A program made the translations under genes and the position numbers. From positions 1 through 64,000 of the forward strand of contig ARYC01017140.1 of the NCBI GenBank assembly GCA_000711775.1: a stretch of 64,000 nt of DNA. Direction: 5' to 3'. Shown here one piece after another: positions 12,837 through 24,658 of this stretch. Each line of letters starts with the position of its first letter. Positions within the stretch are counted from its first letter, which is position 1. The DNA is from Oxytricha trifallax. Taxonomy: Eukaryota > Ciliophora > Spirotrichea > Sporadotrichida > Oxytrichidae. The notes below the pieces were generated by a model. That model was not told the origin of the DNA. It saw nothing but the letters and a program-made list of their open reading frames with translations, and ran no database searches.

Positions 12837-13489
12837 GAGAAACTAGGTTGTAGTTTAATTAATTTAAACTTAAAATAAAAACAAGTGGTTTTTTTTCTTA
12901 AAATATATTATCATTTATATCAAAAGAATATCATTAAATTTCATAAATATAAAATAATAAAATTATTATCTAATTTAAACATCATTTTTTTAATTTGATA
13001 TATAATTATTTAATAAAATTGATGGACAATTCAAAGATCATTGTATTTTTGAATGTGTTCTTATTATATATTCATTAAATTTTAACTTTAAGGAAATAAA
13101 TTTTGTAATGATTTTATTAAACTTTTTTTAATATAAATTATTAGATATGATCAAGGTGAACATTTCATAAATTTTTTATATCTAATTAATAAAAAAAATT
13201 AATAAATATATGTTCTGAAGCTTATCTCCCCTACCCAACGTATTTTATATAAGTTTTTATTTCATCAACCAATTTTATAAATATAAAAAATCCAATTATT
13301 TATTAATATATTAATATCTTCTTAGTCAGAATAAATATCTTATCAAAATATTCATATTATTTGCACACAAAATACTCTTTATTTACAATTTATGATAAAA
13401 TTTTATACTCTTATAAATTTTCCAAAATATATTATTTTTGATTAAATAAGCTTTTCTTGATATTCATAGGGGTGGATGCCCCTAGTACT
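12837..13489. other. AT-rich DNA right of TBE copy 1
   Basis: Poly-A/T-rich sequence with no convincing frame or repeat family; probably IES or intergenic. Confidence 0.45.
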
Positions 13490-13695
13490 ATGTTATTTTT
13501 ATTTATTGCCTGCTCTCGCATATATGGAAATTTAATATTCAGTGGGTAATTGTTACTGGAGTGTGCAATTACGACAACACCCCATTAAAATGTTACAAGA
13601 AACTTTGCTTTTAAATAGCAAAAGGTTTCAATATTCAAAAAAACTCATATAAAATTGTCGGGGAAGGGGAGGCTAATCGTAGGGAGGTAAGTAAG
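13490..13695 (+). CDS. Possible MDS, unknown
   Basis: About 68 codons open on the plus strand (ACSRIYGNLIFSGQLLLECA and onward), ending at a GTAAGT/GTAAGC-like donor near 13,688. G+C is higher than the flanks. No motif is recognised and the minus strand is not excluded. Confidence 0.3.
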
Positions 13696-13779
13696 CATTG
13701 GCGGATGAGAGTCTCGGATGAAAAAATATATATTTATATTACTGATTAAGAAAATTTGAAAAATACTATATATAGTCAA

Positions 13780-14870
13780 ATAAATAGTTGATGCCTTAAC
13801 TTTTCACAAATTAGTTGTTCCTATAGCATAAGAGGTACTTTCTCAAGCAAGAGAATTGTTTGATTATTTCACTGACCCATCTGAAAATTAACCATGAATT
13901 TTTTGGTAATAATTTTTATTTATTTGATAAATACTTATTCTAATTTGACAAAAATATTCTTAGGTTAAAATATTTATCATATTTTAATTTTTCAACTTAA
14001 TTATTACTGATGCAATTATAAAATAATTATTTTAATACATTATAATGATTTAATGTTTACACACGATTAAAAGTAAGTGCCGTCAAAAGTAGCTTTACAA
14101 GCCTATAATTTTAAAATAATTTAACAGAATAAATTTCAATTAATGAGCTGATGTGATTGTTTTTTCTATTACTAAGATTTTACAAATATATCCAGAAATT
14201 TTTTATTTTTTTATTCATTATATAACTTTAGTCTTGTATAATAAACTTTACAATAAGCAAATTATTGTGGTTTATTTTAGAGTGTTTTAAAATAATTTAT
14301 ATAAAATTCAACTAGGTAGACTATAATTTAGCCAAATATTTACTTATTGAAAATATATTTGTATTTTTATGTATTAAAAATGAATTATTCAAATCCTCTC
14401 AGGTAAACTAAATAAAAAAATAGAAATTGTATTTATAATTACTATGTATGTTTTTATTTTATATTAAACTTATGATATTTATTAAAAAAATATTAAATTT
14501 TATAAGTTTTAATGCAGATATATTTTTGGAAAGAATCGACATGTTTATAGAAGATACCTCAAATGTAGCAGACTCATTTTTATACTTGAAAGACCTTCAT
14601 GAGCCACTTGTTTAATCCTAATTTATTATTTTTTTTATAAATATCAAAATTTTAGGCATTATTTTCTCAATTTTATATTATGATAATAATTGATTTTATT
14701 TATATTTTTTGAAATTATCTATACATTGATTAAGAATATATTTTGATTTATAGTTGTTAGGGCCTAATAAAGATCAAATGAAGCCGACGTAGTTACTAAG
14801 GCACTTGGAAAACTGTCTAAGGAATAAGACAAAATAACAATATTGAGTGAATATTTAAATTAATTTCCAA
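13780..14870 (+). CDS. Three short MDSs of an unknown plus-strand gene
   Basis: Blocks at about 13,785-13,893 (LTFHKLVVPIAQEVLSQARE), 14,520-14,612 (FLERIDMFIEDTSNVADSFL) and 14,755-14,868 (RSNEADVVTKALGKLSKEQD) are separated by AT-rich gaps of 130-620 bp. All three are helical, charged and TAA/TAG-containing, and look like one protein. Pointers were not pinned down. No family is recognised. The blocks at 16.26, 17.84 and 19.26 kb may be further segments of the same gene. Confidence 0.5.
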
Positions 14871-15178
14871 TAAATTTTTATATATAAATATATATATGTA
14901 TAAATTTTTTCATTGTCTGATAATAAATTTTTAGTTATTTACAACTATTTTGCTGATAAATTGCCTAAAAATTAGTTATTTAATAGATTATTAAGAAATG
15001 TAAAATTTTTAGAGTTTACAAAATTTCTTTTAACTTTGAATTTCTTCTTATAAATACAAAGAAAAATTATAGGAAATAGAAAACAAATAAAAAAGTATAT
15101 AGGAAGTAATCAATATTGTAGAAATACATTTGAATTTGGAAAATTAATTATAATTAAATTAATAATAAATCAAAATCG
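14871..15178. other. AT-rich gap before palindrome 1
   Basis: No coding-like frame; runs of A and T with TA repeats. Confidence 0.4.
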
Positions 15179-15468
15179 TGGCAGTTAAAGTTGGCCAATT
15201 TAAACGATCTTGGGCTCATTCGATAGAGAATTTAAAATTAGCTGGACTTTATTATTGGCGGTACTATTTTATCGCATCGAGGGAGCGAGATAACTTCACT
15301 TTAATTAAACTCATCTAAATTCATTAAATTATACCCTCACATTAAAGTCAAGTTATCTCGCTCCCTCGATGCGATAAAATAGTACCGCCAATAGTAAAGT
15401 CCAGCTAATTTTGAATTCTCTATCGAATGAGCCCAAGATCGTTTAAATTGGCCAACTTTAACTGCCAA
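15179..15468. repeat. Near-perfect giant palindrome 1 (foldback element)
   Basis: Two arms of about 125 bp, 15,179-15,303 and 15,345-15,468, are inverted copies with few mismatches around a 40-bp loop. The innermost shared core is TTGGCGGTACTATTTTATCG. It belongs to the same family as the palindrome at 16,478-17,101: both share the core and the TCTTGGGCTCATTCGAT motif. No coding potential. Probably a foldback-type MITE or hairpin-forming germline repeat. Confidence 0.9.
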
Positions 15469-15867
15469 TAATTTAATTAATTATAGATTTAAATATATTT
15501 TATTTCACAATTTTGAATGTATTCCTACAATAATAAATAAATATTTAATTAATTAATTGGATATACATAATTTAGATATAAAAATGGATTATTAGGTAAA
15601 ATTAAATTAATATAATATTTATTCATATTACATGTTTGAAAAGCATTAAATTTTTAATTAGCCTATATTATCTTATATTCTTAGTCGATTTTAAGTGAAA
15701 TTAAAAAATAATCAAGATTATTGGATATCTTAATTATAAAAGCATTCTCAACTCAAGGTAATATAATGTAATGTTATCTGAGAATTATATATAGGGTTAT
15801 TAAATTTTAATATTAAATATGGAATTTATAAATTAGATATATATTACCATTTTTTCTTTAACCATCA

Positions 15868-16060
15868 GGACCTGGAGAAGAGAGCCATCAGTACTTACTT
15901 TTTTTTTTGTACTAATGGAGCGCCTTTAGCGTTGAGTTAGGCCAAGCACGTTGTATTGACAGTGCCAAGATAAGCCTCTAATTTTCACTTTTTTTTCATT
16001 TTTTTCTCTTCATCCTCATCCTCGTCATCATCATCGTCATCGTTTACAATACTCAGATAA
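15868..16060 (-). CDS. Possible MDS with an acidic run
   Basis: On the minus strand 16,045-16,000 encodes an Asp/Glu run then KKMKKK, followed after a TGA by KLEAYLGTVNTTCLAQLNAK and GAPLVQKK. A textbook intron-like interval, GTAAGTACTG...TTCTCCAG, lies at about 15,897-15,871. The plus strand is also open but gives poly-Ser/Phe, the usual shadow of an acidic run. The in-frame TGA near 15,985 implies an unseen junction. Confidence 0.35.
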
Positions 16061-16257
16061 CATTACATTATTATTCTTTTATTCTTATAAAAAAAAGTAA
16101 TTCTATTTTTAAAATAATAGAGTTAAGATAAAAATAGTTATATAAGTCAGTTAAATGAAATAAAACTATAATTTATTTTAAGATATTTAATTTACATTTT
16201 ATTAGTAAAACTTCAACATATAATTTAATTGATAATTATAGATCAATTTATATATTT

Positions 16258-16450
16258 AAAATGGATACGAGAATATATTAACCTTGTGTATTAGCCTTTG
16301 ACCCAGCAGTTGAAGGTTTAATAAAAATTGTGGATGGTGTGAAAAACATAATCTGTCAAGCTCTTTTATCAATAAGTGTATACACCGAAAATAGCCCCCC
16401 TCCTCGCTAAACCTAAAATCACCACTGACCTCCGAAAAAAATTTAATATA
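16258..16450 (+). CDS. MDS fragment, unknown
   Basis: The plus-strand frame CVLAFDPAVEGLIKIVDGVK followed by NIICQALLSISVYTENS then a Pro/Gln stretch has typical MDS composition and ends shortly before palindrome 2. A minus-strand frame is also open here (83 codons) but less protein-like. No domain recognised. Confidence 0.4.
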
Positions 16451-16477
16451 TACTAAAAGATTTAATAATCTTGTGGC

Positions 16478-17101
16478 CCATAATACATAAAATGAAATAA
16501 TATTCATTAATTTAACTCATCGACCATATTTTAGATAAGTTCTGATAGGAATATTAAAAAAAGAAATTAATTTTCTAATATTATTTAGATATACTTTTAA
16601 ATTTGGAAAATCAATAAAAATAATTTAAATATTAACCAAGATCGAGTCAGTCAAAGTTGATAAATTTAAACTATCTTGGGCTTATTCGATGGAGTATTCA
16701 AAATTAGCTTGCCTATGTTATTGGCGGTACTATTTTATCGCATCTCTGGAGCGAGATAACTTGAGTTTTATTAAATACCTCTAAATTCATCGAATTCGAC
16801 CCTCACATTAATGAGAAGTTATCTCGCTCCAGAGATGCGATAAAATAGTACCGCCAATAACATAGGCAAGCTAATTTTGAATACTCCATCGAATAAGCCC
16901 AAGATAGTTTAAATTTATCAACTTTGACTGACTCGATCTTGGTTAATATTTAAATTATTTTTATTGATTTTCCAAATTTAAAAGTATATCTAAATAATAT
17001 TAGAAAATTAATTTCTTTTTTTAATATTCCTATCAGAACTTATCTAAAATATGGTCGATGAGTTAAATTAATGAACATTATTTCATTTTATATATTATGG
17101 A
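16478..17101. repeat. Near-perfect giant palindrome 2 (foldback element)
   Basis: Arms of about 290 bp (16,478-16,768 and 16,812-17,101) are inverted copies with very few differences and a loop of about 45 bp. The inner part is homologous to palindrome 1, including TTGGCGGTACTATTTTATCG. The stem bases next to that core differ from palindrome 1 but still match each other within this copy: CATCTCTGGAGCGAG pairs here, where copy 1 has CATCGAGGGAGCGAG. Confidence 0.9.
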
Positions 17102-17834
17102 CTCATAGATTTCGGAGATAATGGATTGGCCTCGGGGTATTAAAATAAACAATCATGACAAAAAAACCTAAGAAAACTTAGTATTTTTTTAAAAAAAATT
17201 AATTAATTAAATATTACTTTTTATGATTTTATTTTCAAAAAAAAAATGCTATGAAAAAATAAAATTTCATTATTAATTATTTAAAAATATTCCAGCATTT
17301 AAAATAAAATTGACTTTAATATTTTATATCTTATTGAATTTATTAAATTTTAAGGTGTAAGTTTTGCTTAATTTTAATATATTTACAAATTATGAAAAAT
17401 AAGCTTTGGTGAGGGGTCTAATTTGGTGGAAATTTTTTTTCATGAAAAAACTTTAAAATCCTGAATCGGTTCATGATCAATTTTTGATAATATTGGTTCA
17501 TTTTATCATCCACCCCCATATAAAATTATAATTAATTATTAAGATTTACTCCTCATCTTCTGAATCGAACTTCTTCATGACATTTCGATCATATGCCACT
17601 TATATTTTATGAAAAAATTATACTATTAGAAGAAAAAAAATATTTTTTCTCTCAATAAGTAATATGTTAGAAATATTTTCATAATTAAATCTAAATTTGT
17701 CAATTCAGAAAAAAAGATTGGGAATTAATATAATTAATATTAGAGAAAGAGTTGAGAATAGAGAGTAGCTATAGGGAATCAATAATTATTAAATAATTTT
17801 AAAATTAATTGTTTATTACTTGAAATGGAGTATC

Positions 17835-18150
17835 ACTGTTGAATCATCAGACATCGTCGTAAATGTCAAGGCTAAGTATTAAAGAAAATGTAAGTATTCT
17901 TTATTCCAGTCTTTTATAGAGCCTCCTATACTGGAGGTCTTGACTGAGTTGGATGTTGTTGGTCCTCAATAAATTCTTGCCATACACAATCGTATAATGG
18001 TGACACAGTCAGTAGAGTGTGACAGTTCAGGTTATCGAATAAAAGGCATTCGATTTGAGAGTATTACTTGGCTACTCCATTTGCATCACAAATCCTTGGT
18101 GTACACTTCCTAGGACCAGCCAAGTCCAACCTAGTAGAATATTATTATTA
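17835..18150 (+). CDS. MDS with a 20-bp intron-like interval, unknown gene
   Basis: The plus-strand frame SITVESSDIVVNVKAKYQRK runs to 17,889. A canonical GTAAGT...TTCCAG interval follows (17,890-17,909), then SFIEPPILEVLTELDVVGPQ and IKGIRFESITWLLHLHHKSL. Splicing keeps a long open frame apart from a possible single shift. G+C is clearly above the flanks. Product unknown. Confidence 0.45.
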
Positions 18151-18336
18151 TTGGTAAAAAATAATGATGTAAACTTTTTAGAAAATTCTCTTATCAGGTT
18201 TCTTATTTAAGACTATATATCATAAATTTTGCAAATATTAATGATTTTATTAACTCTTAATCTTTTTTGTTCTTAATTGACAAATTTATATTTAATTATG
18301 AAAATATTTTAATTATATTACTTATATAGAGAAAAA

Positions 18337-18862
18337 GGTGGGGGAAAGTTTCCTGCACTCGTGATAGTTTCCTGCACTTTTTTTAAATGTAAAATTTCAT
18401 AAATTTAACAATAAAACTTTTTTTACAACCCATAAATTTTAAGATATTTTTTATATCATATACGAACTTCATGAAAATATAGTTTTATACATTATCTAAT
18501 TTTATATACCATTGAAAGAATAAATTAGAATTTTAACAATAATTGGATGAAATATTTGGAACTTCATTAGGACAGAGAGAGCAATATTATGGTTGAGATA
18601 CAGAAGTCTACTAATATCAGATGGAATCTATATAGTGGATAAATTTTATCCTTGCTTGGATGGTGATTAGATTCCATGTTAATAAACATATTGATTAATT
18701 AAAGAATAGATTAAGTAATAATATATAAAAAAATTAGTAAAAAATTTTGTTGATAAATGTGATAAAAATCGAATTCTAAAAATGAAAAATAATTTAGTGC
18801 AGGAAACTATCCTAAAATTTTTTTTTTATTATAAACCGGTGCAGGAAACTTCCCCCCCCCCC
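18337..18862. mobile_element. G-tract-ended short element, copy 1
   Basis: 526 bp flanked by AGAGAAAAA (18,328-18,336 and 18,863-18,871). It starts with a G-run plus AAGTTTCCTGCACTCG and a second AGTTTCCTGCACTTTTTTT. It ends ATAAACCGGTGCAGGAAACTT plus a C-run, the inverse of the start. The AT-rich interior is non-coding. Same family as 20,531-21,044, 28,638-29,079 and, more distantly, 37,671-38,101. A non-autonomous element with short inverted ends. Confidence 0.8.
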
Positions 18863-19254
18863 AGAGAAAAAATATGATTTCCTAATAAAAATTTTAGTGT
18901 CATATTATCATAATATTATAAAGGAGTTCAATTCAGACGGTGATAATTAAATCTTAAAAATTAATGATATTTTTTGTGGGAGTGGATGATCAAATGAATC
19001 AATTATATTTAAAATTTATCATAAACCAATATTTTATTTTAAAATTTTATCATGAAAAGAAATTTGCACTCACTTAAGATTTCGAAAAAGTTTTTGCACC
19101 GACTTAGATCCCTAAGGTTTTATTTACTCATCTTACTTTTTTAAAAAATTTATAGTCAAAAAATACTTATAATTAATTTTTTGAAAATGAGTTTGTGATA
19201 GAATAAATTATTTTTAGAAAGTTTTTATTGTTATTTATACTATTATTAATTTAG

Positions 19255-19870
19255 TAGAAATTACATCAGAAGCTCTTAATTCAATTGTTAACTACATATT
19301 GCCTGCTTTGTAAAAATATCTTTAAATTCTGGAAAATTTGCGAAGAATATTCTCAGGGTACCATATAGAGGCTAAAAGGCTAGCTGAATAGGCTTAAAAA
19401 GCTAAGGATTAAAATAATAATTATTGATTACATTTTATAATAATTCAGAAAGCAGAAAAAGATTGGATTTTTTCTATAGCAGGGTATCTAAAAAGGCTCA
19501 TAACATACAAGCTGCATTCATGAATCTGTTAACTTTTTATGATATTGCTGATACTAAATTTTAAGCAATGGTAATTACTAAAGATAATGAAGAAAATTGG
19601 GTTAGTTTATATGAACAAATATTATTAACAGTAATCATAATTTATTATTTAACAAATAAAAATTTAATTAATAATAAAAACTGAAACTTTAATATTGTTT
19701 TCAAAAAAAAGATATTTTATTTCTATAATGAAATTTAAAAAAGAATAACTTCTCTATTATAATTAATAAAATTATGATTTTATAAGATTTCATCAATATA
19801 CGAGCGCGACAAAGAATTGTGTGAGTCATTGAAAAATGTCAAGAAAAAAGGAAAACTTGCTATTGTAATA
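19255..19870 (+). CDS. Three MDSs of a helical, coiled-coil-like protein
   Basis: Blocks at 19,257-19,428 (SEALNSIVNYILPALQKYLQ, then ILENLRRIFSGYHIEAKRLA), 19,443-19,640 (SESRKRLDFFYSRVSKKAHN and FYDIADTKFQAMVITKDNEE) and 19,788-19,868 (IYERDKELCESLKNVKKKGK). All are on the plus strand with TAA/TAG as Gln. Strongly helical and amphipathic. Likely further segments of the gene starting near 13.8 kb. No family assigned. Confidence 0.55.
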
Positions 19871-19871
19871 A

Positions 19872-19875
<4 letters not shown>

Positions 19876-19962
<87 letters not shown>
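19876..19962. repeat. (AT)n microsatellite
   Basis: About 43 uninterrupted AT dinucleotides directly after an MDS block. Confidence 0.97.
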
Positions 19963-19965
<3 letters not shown>

Positions 19966-20530
19966 TTATTTATAATTAAATATCATTCGGATTAAATTTG
20001 CATGATTCAATTTAAAAAATGAAAAAAATATCATATTACATGAATTTATGATGTAATAAAATTGATTATTAGTTGCATCTAATTTTTTTTGGAATAAATT
20101 ATTGCCAAAAGAAATAATAGATTCAAATTTTTATATAGTTTTCAATTAATTTAAAATCATTTCTACTAAATAATGTATTTCATTTTTAATTTTAATTGAT
20201 ATTTAATATTGATTTTATTAAATTAAAAATATTTTTAGTTTAATCCGCTCATATAATATGAAATATACCTAGTTTTTATATATTATTAAATATAATTATT
20301 TTAATTATTTTTTTTATTTAAACTAGATATTTCTAAAACATGCCTAAATAAATATTATTAAATTTTGATAAGGGCATATTTTAAGTATAATTTACCCAAT
20401 ATGCAATTATAAAACACATCTTGATGTGTATCAATTTACTAAGATTAATATATGATTAAAAATTTAAAAATAAGTAATTATGAAAAATTCAATTAAAAAT
20501 TGAAAATTATTTACCAAATAAATAAATTAT
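19963..20530. other. AT-rich gap, nothing recognised
   Basis: Over 80% A+T, no coding-like frame. Confidence 0.45.
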
Positions 20531-21044
20531 TGGGGGGGGGGGGAAGTTTCCTGAACTCGAGAAAGTTTCCTCCACTTTTTTAATTTATATGTAAAACTTA
20601 ATAAATTTTACATAAATAACAAGATTTAACCTTTTTATGACTTATTAATATTAAGAGGATATTTATACATCATTTAAGTAGTTCAAGAAAATACAGTCTA
20701 ATATTAAATGGGTATGTAAAGAACAGGATAAATTGAATCTGAATTTCATTAACAATTGGATACAATATTTGGAATTACTATAAGTACCGAGAGAAACAAT
20801 GTAATGGTTTAGAGATAGAAACCTAAAAATATCAGATGAAATAAGTCAGAGTTGAAATCTAAAGAGAAATATTGAATAATTGATTAATAAATTAAGTATA
20901 GTTTTAACAATGAAATTAGTTCGGAAATAGGTTATAGTTGTTATAAAATTAATTTTAATAATTAAAAATTTTTTTTAAAAAAGTGCAGGAAACTTCCCTA
21001 AAATTTTTTTTTTATCATAAACCGGTGCAGAAAACTTCCCCCCC
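20531..21044. mobile_element. G-tract-ended short element, copy 2
   Basis: 514 bp flanked by AATTAT (20,525-20,530 and 21,045-21,050). It begins with twelve G then AAGTTTCCTGAACTCGAG and ends CCGGTGCAGAAAACTTCCC. Interior positions such as the GATGAAATA block match copies 1 and 3. A second inner end repeat, GTGCAGGAAACTTCCC, lies just before the terminus. Confidence 0.8.
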
Positions 21045-21657
21045 AATTATATATAGAAATTTAAATTTTTAAAGTAATTAGTGAAATTTAATGTTTCAAA
21101 ATTAAATATTTTATTAATTTAAATCATTATTGTTAATAAAATTATTCTATAATAAAATCTTAAATTTATAGAATTTTTATTTTTAATTTTTAAATTTATA
21201 ATTATTTAATAATATCGAAAATCCAACGATATTGTTATATTCATGAAATATAAAGTAAATGGCATAAAAAACAAATAATTGCTATAATTATTTATTTTAA
21301 TAAATCGATTTTATAGGTTCATATTTTATAAAAATTATTTCAACTTTAATTACTAAAAAAAGGAAAAAAAATATATAAATTTTAATATTAGTATTTTTAA
21401 ATTAAATTTTTATAATTTTAATTATTTTGATTAAAAAATAAACTCCTATATTAGAACTGTATTTCTTTTATTTTTATATTTTATTACTATTCTCAAAATA
21501 ATGTTACTTAATTTGTAAATAATATTTAGTAAAATTAAAAATTTTAATTTTTCGGTCTAACTATTAAAATACATTTAAAAATAAACACTCTGATTATTTT
21601 ATAATAAAATCTGGGAAATTTTTTAAATTAATATATTTTAAATAAATTGTTTCTATA
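21045..21657. other. AT-rich gap, nothing recognised
   Basis: Homopolymer-rich A/T sequence without coding character. Confidence 0.45.
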
Positions 21658-21900
21658 CGATAAAGGTACCAGAGGTAACGGATTTGCTAAACGAATTAAA
21701 AATTGAATAACTCATGCATGTAAAAATTGACAAAATTTAAGACCCATTAGATTCCTTGTTTAAAAATGTTATTTAAAAAAATAAGCATTCAAAATGCAAA
21801 ACACCATAATTAATTTATAGTGTTTCGATTAATGAGGGTAATAATGGGGATAAGGTTTTTTAGTTAGAAAGCATCATTTTCACTCTAGTTATGATAATTT
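21658..21900 (+). CDS. MDS of an unknown plus-strand gene
   Basis: About 80 codons open on the plus strand: KVPEVTDLLNELKIEQLMHV, then KIDKIQDPLDSLFKNVIQKN and SVSINEGNNGDKVFQLESII. Frame usage and G+C are typical of an MDS. No domain recognised. Confidence 0.55.
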
Positions 21901-22369
21901 AAAAGTTTTATGTTATCAATTTTTTAATAATCTTCTTATATGTTCTCGTTATCATATTTATGCCATAAAATTTTTATTTAAAAAAAGAAAAGTTTGATTG
22001 AATTTTTTTGATATTTTTATTTTTAATTCATAAGTTATCAATTAAATCGTGTTTATGAAATTTGATGATTGTATAATTTCGAAAAATTCGCATTTATACA
22101 CGAATATTTTCAAGTTTCTAAAAAAATACATTTTATAATATAAATTAGAACTTTAATTTATTTTGCCTTGTATTCTTTATAAAAATATTTTTATCCATAA
22201 AAAAATGATTATTAACATATTTCAAATATAAATAAAAATATGCAATAAATGAGTAAACTTAAGGTAATTGATTGCCACAATCATAAATATTTTAGTTTAG
22301 AAATATTATAAATTGATATTAATCTTTTAATTTTGTGTATAAAAAAATTATAATTTTTTTACATTTTTA
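21901..22369. other. AT-rich gap, nothing recognised
   Basis: No coding-like frame or repeat family seen. Confidence 0.4.
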
Positions 22370-23070
22370 GACACCTATTAAATATGTTATCCTATAGAAG
22401 ATCAACTCTGTAAAAAAATGTAGTAAGAAAAAAAAAAGCTGTCACAAATTTTAGAGAAGAATTTCTTATTTAAATAAATTAAATTTCATTTTATTAATAA
22501 ATAATACCGGTACTACATCAATTTAATTTAATTTTTGTCAATTTAATAATACAAAAACGTAATTATTACCTAGTTTCAATAAAGTGAGATTTTAATGGTA
22601 AAGTTTAAAAATGACTCAAAATTAATTGGTAACTTGAATTAATAATATTGAAATTATTTTGATACATTATCATTTAAAATAGTTAAGTCTTAAGGAATTA
22701 TAAAAAATTGTTTTCATAACATTTGCTTTTTAAAAAAATATATAAAAAAAGAAAAAGAAAAGTGATTACAACTTTAATTATCTTAATGGATTATCTTTAA
22801 TAAAATTTAGATAGATTTAGATTTGATAAAACATAAAAGAATAAAAATCTCATCATTAAATCAATTAATTTTATTGAATCAAACATAGAAAAGAAATAAA
22901 TCATAAAGAACCCTCATCCTCAACATTACTCCATCAATAAAAGCATATTCATAATTCATTTAGAGGTTTCGATTGACTAGGAAGAGTAATTTCATATTAG
23001 ATTAAAATAGAAACGAAATGATATTCATTTTCGTAGTTTATATATCTGTAGAATAGTATTTTTTAATTTA
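22370..23070 (+). CDS. Two weak MDS-like blocks
   Basis: 22,370-22,480 (PIKYVILQKINSVKKCSKKK) and about 22,905-23,065 (LILNITPSIKAYSQFIQRFR, then LTRKSNFILDQNRNE) are open and slightly less AT-rich than the sequence between them. Evidence is weak; either may be chance. Confidence 0.25.
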
Positions 23071-23133
23071 ATTTACTATTTTTTTTACAATCATAATTTT
23101 AGAGTTATTGCAAGTTTTTTTTTATATATTTAT

Positions 23134-23394
23134 AAAGACACTCAAGATAAACTTGTGAGCAGTGGAGTGAAGGAACTTCTCCCCGTGCAACAAGTTACTT
23201 ACAACATGTTCCTTGCTGACAACGAAATCATAGTCAAGTAAGTATAATAGTTAATAAATAGAACGCAAATTTTATTCATCAAGATGAAAATGCTAAATTC
23301 ATTTTACTTACAGATCAAGAACTGGAACTGGTAAAACACTCTCTTTCTTGCTCCCCTTAGAAGAACTTATTAGAAGAAGAGATAGTATGAAAAA
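23134..23394 (+). CDS. DEAD-box RNA helicase, N-terminal MDS with intron (partial)
   Basis: Exon 23,134-23,237 encodes LVSSGVKELLPVQQVTYNMF then LADNEIIVK, the Q-motif region (G...LLPVQ..TY) of DEAD-box helicases. A canonical GTAAGT...TTACAG intron spans 23,238-23,313. The next exon reads SRTGTGKTLSFLLPLEEL, the ATP-binding Walker A motif. The ARTGTGKTFSF-like wording of this motif is seen in nucleolar DDX21/DDX50-type helicases. Motifs Ia to VI (including DEAD) were not found in the window, so the remaining MDSs lie elsewhere, consistent with a scrambled or dispersed germline gene. Confidence 0.7.
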
Positions 23395-23399
23395 TTGTC

Positions 23400-23754
23400 A
23401 TCATTATTTATATAATTAAATACATATTATGCTTAATAGATTAAAAATTATTTATTTTATATTTTATGCTAACTTTCTTTTAAAAGTGGAAGGTTTTCTT
23501 GAATTTATTTTGCTCATTTTATAAAAACGTTAATAATAGTAATTTAGATTAAAATCTTGTAAATTATTTTTTTCATTGAATATATTTTAATTACTAAGAA
23601 GTTCTCGCACTTCATTTAATATCTTTATTTAGTCTTACTTTGAGTTATAATAAAAATCTCTTATTTATAATTTATTAATTAAAAATAATCATTATTTTAG
23701 CATTTGAGAATAAATTTAGATTTAAATAAATTTGTAAATTTTATTTTTATTACT
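23400..23754. other. AT-rich gap between MDS blocks
   Basis: No coding-like frame. Confidence 0.4.
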
Positions 23755-24410
23755 AAAATGATTTCGCACAATCTTAATAATCATGAAAATTTGCCTGAAC
23801 CAAGAAATAAGAGCATGACTGGAACCCATAAATATACAAATAATATTAGCTAAATTCACAATAATAATGGTAATAATCCCTAGAACAATCATTTTAATGA
23901 AAAATTAATTATAATTATTATTAATTTAATAATATATGTAGTAATTTATGTATAAAAGTATATTAATTGATAATTTTGCAGATAAATAGTACAGTTAAGT
24001 TAACTAAATATGTTCTCCACTCTTGACACAAGTAGCGAGTGTCCAATCCACAACTAAATTAACATTTTATAAAATATATTATAAACTACAATAAAAGCCA
24101 GAAATAAAGATGATCAATAACATACTCAGCAGACAATTATATTTTTATCATATTTATCAATCATAATCTATTTTGATTATTATATAAAATTACGGATAGC
24201 TCACCTTTATCAGGTATCACAAAATATTAAATATTATATTCTGTCCATTCATTCCTATGCTTAAATTACAGTTTGAAACTCCCTTGAAATCATTATAATA
24301 AACAAAATGTAAACTAATAGTTACTTTTATAGGATCTGTGATAAAGAAAACCGCAAGTATGGGTATACCAAAATACAAATAAGGATTGTACATGAATCAT
24401 AAAATATAAA
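23755..24410 (+). CDS. Short Asn/Gln-rich MDSs, probable 5' part of the gene ending at 31,974
   Basis: Blocks: 23,757-23,915 (MISHNLNNHENLPEPRNKSM then TGTHKYTNNISQIHNNNGNN), 23,985-24,056 (QLNMFSTLDTSSECPIHNQ), 24,096-24,145, and 24,270-24,400 (FETPLKSLQQTK, a GTAAAC...TTATAG interval, then GSVIKKTASMGIPKYKQGLY). Strand, low-complexity composition and position just left of TBE copy 2 suggest they join the MDSs at 29.5-32.0 kb, but no pointer was verified. Confidence 0.45.
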
Positions 24411-24658
24411 TATTTATATATAAATTAAAATTTAATATAGTAAATTTTATCATAAATAATCATCATTAGCACAAGAATTCAATTGGATAATCATAATAGG
24501 AAAATATATATTAAATTTTAATTTATTAACAAACAATAAATTTAATAAATAATATTGAGATTAAATTAAACAATAAAAAGTATTTATGTATATAATTAAA
24601 TTAGATATGATATTTAAGTTATTATATATTATGTCAATAGAAAAAATTATAAATATAA

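Larger units (their letters stand above)
17400..19085. repeat. Diverged inverted-repeat pair bounding an old element
   Basis: Sequence at about 17,400-17,520 (ending TTTATCATCCACCCCCAT) is matched in inverse at about 18,968-19,085 (starting GTGGGAGTGGATGATCAAAT), roughly 70% identical by eye. The pair encloses a coding-like block (17.84-18.15 kb) and G-tract element 1. It may be an eroded transposon or an inverted duplication. No clear target duplication was found. Confidence 0.45.

Noticed and set aside
19876-19962. (AT)n run as an origin or cruciform
   Set aside because: A plain microsatellite with no supporting context.
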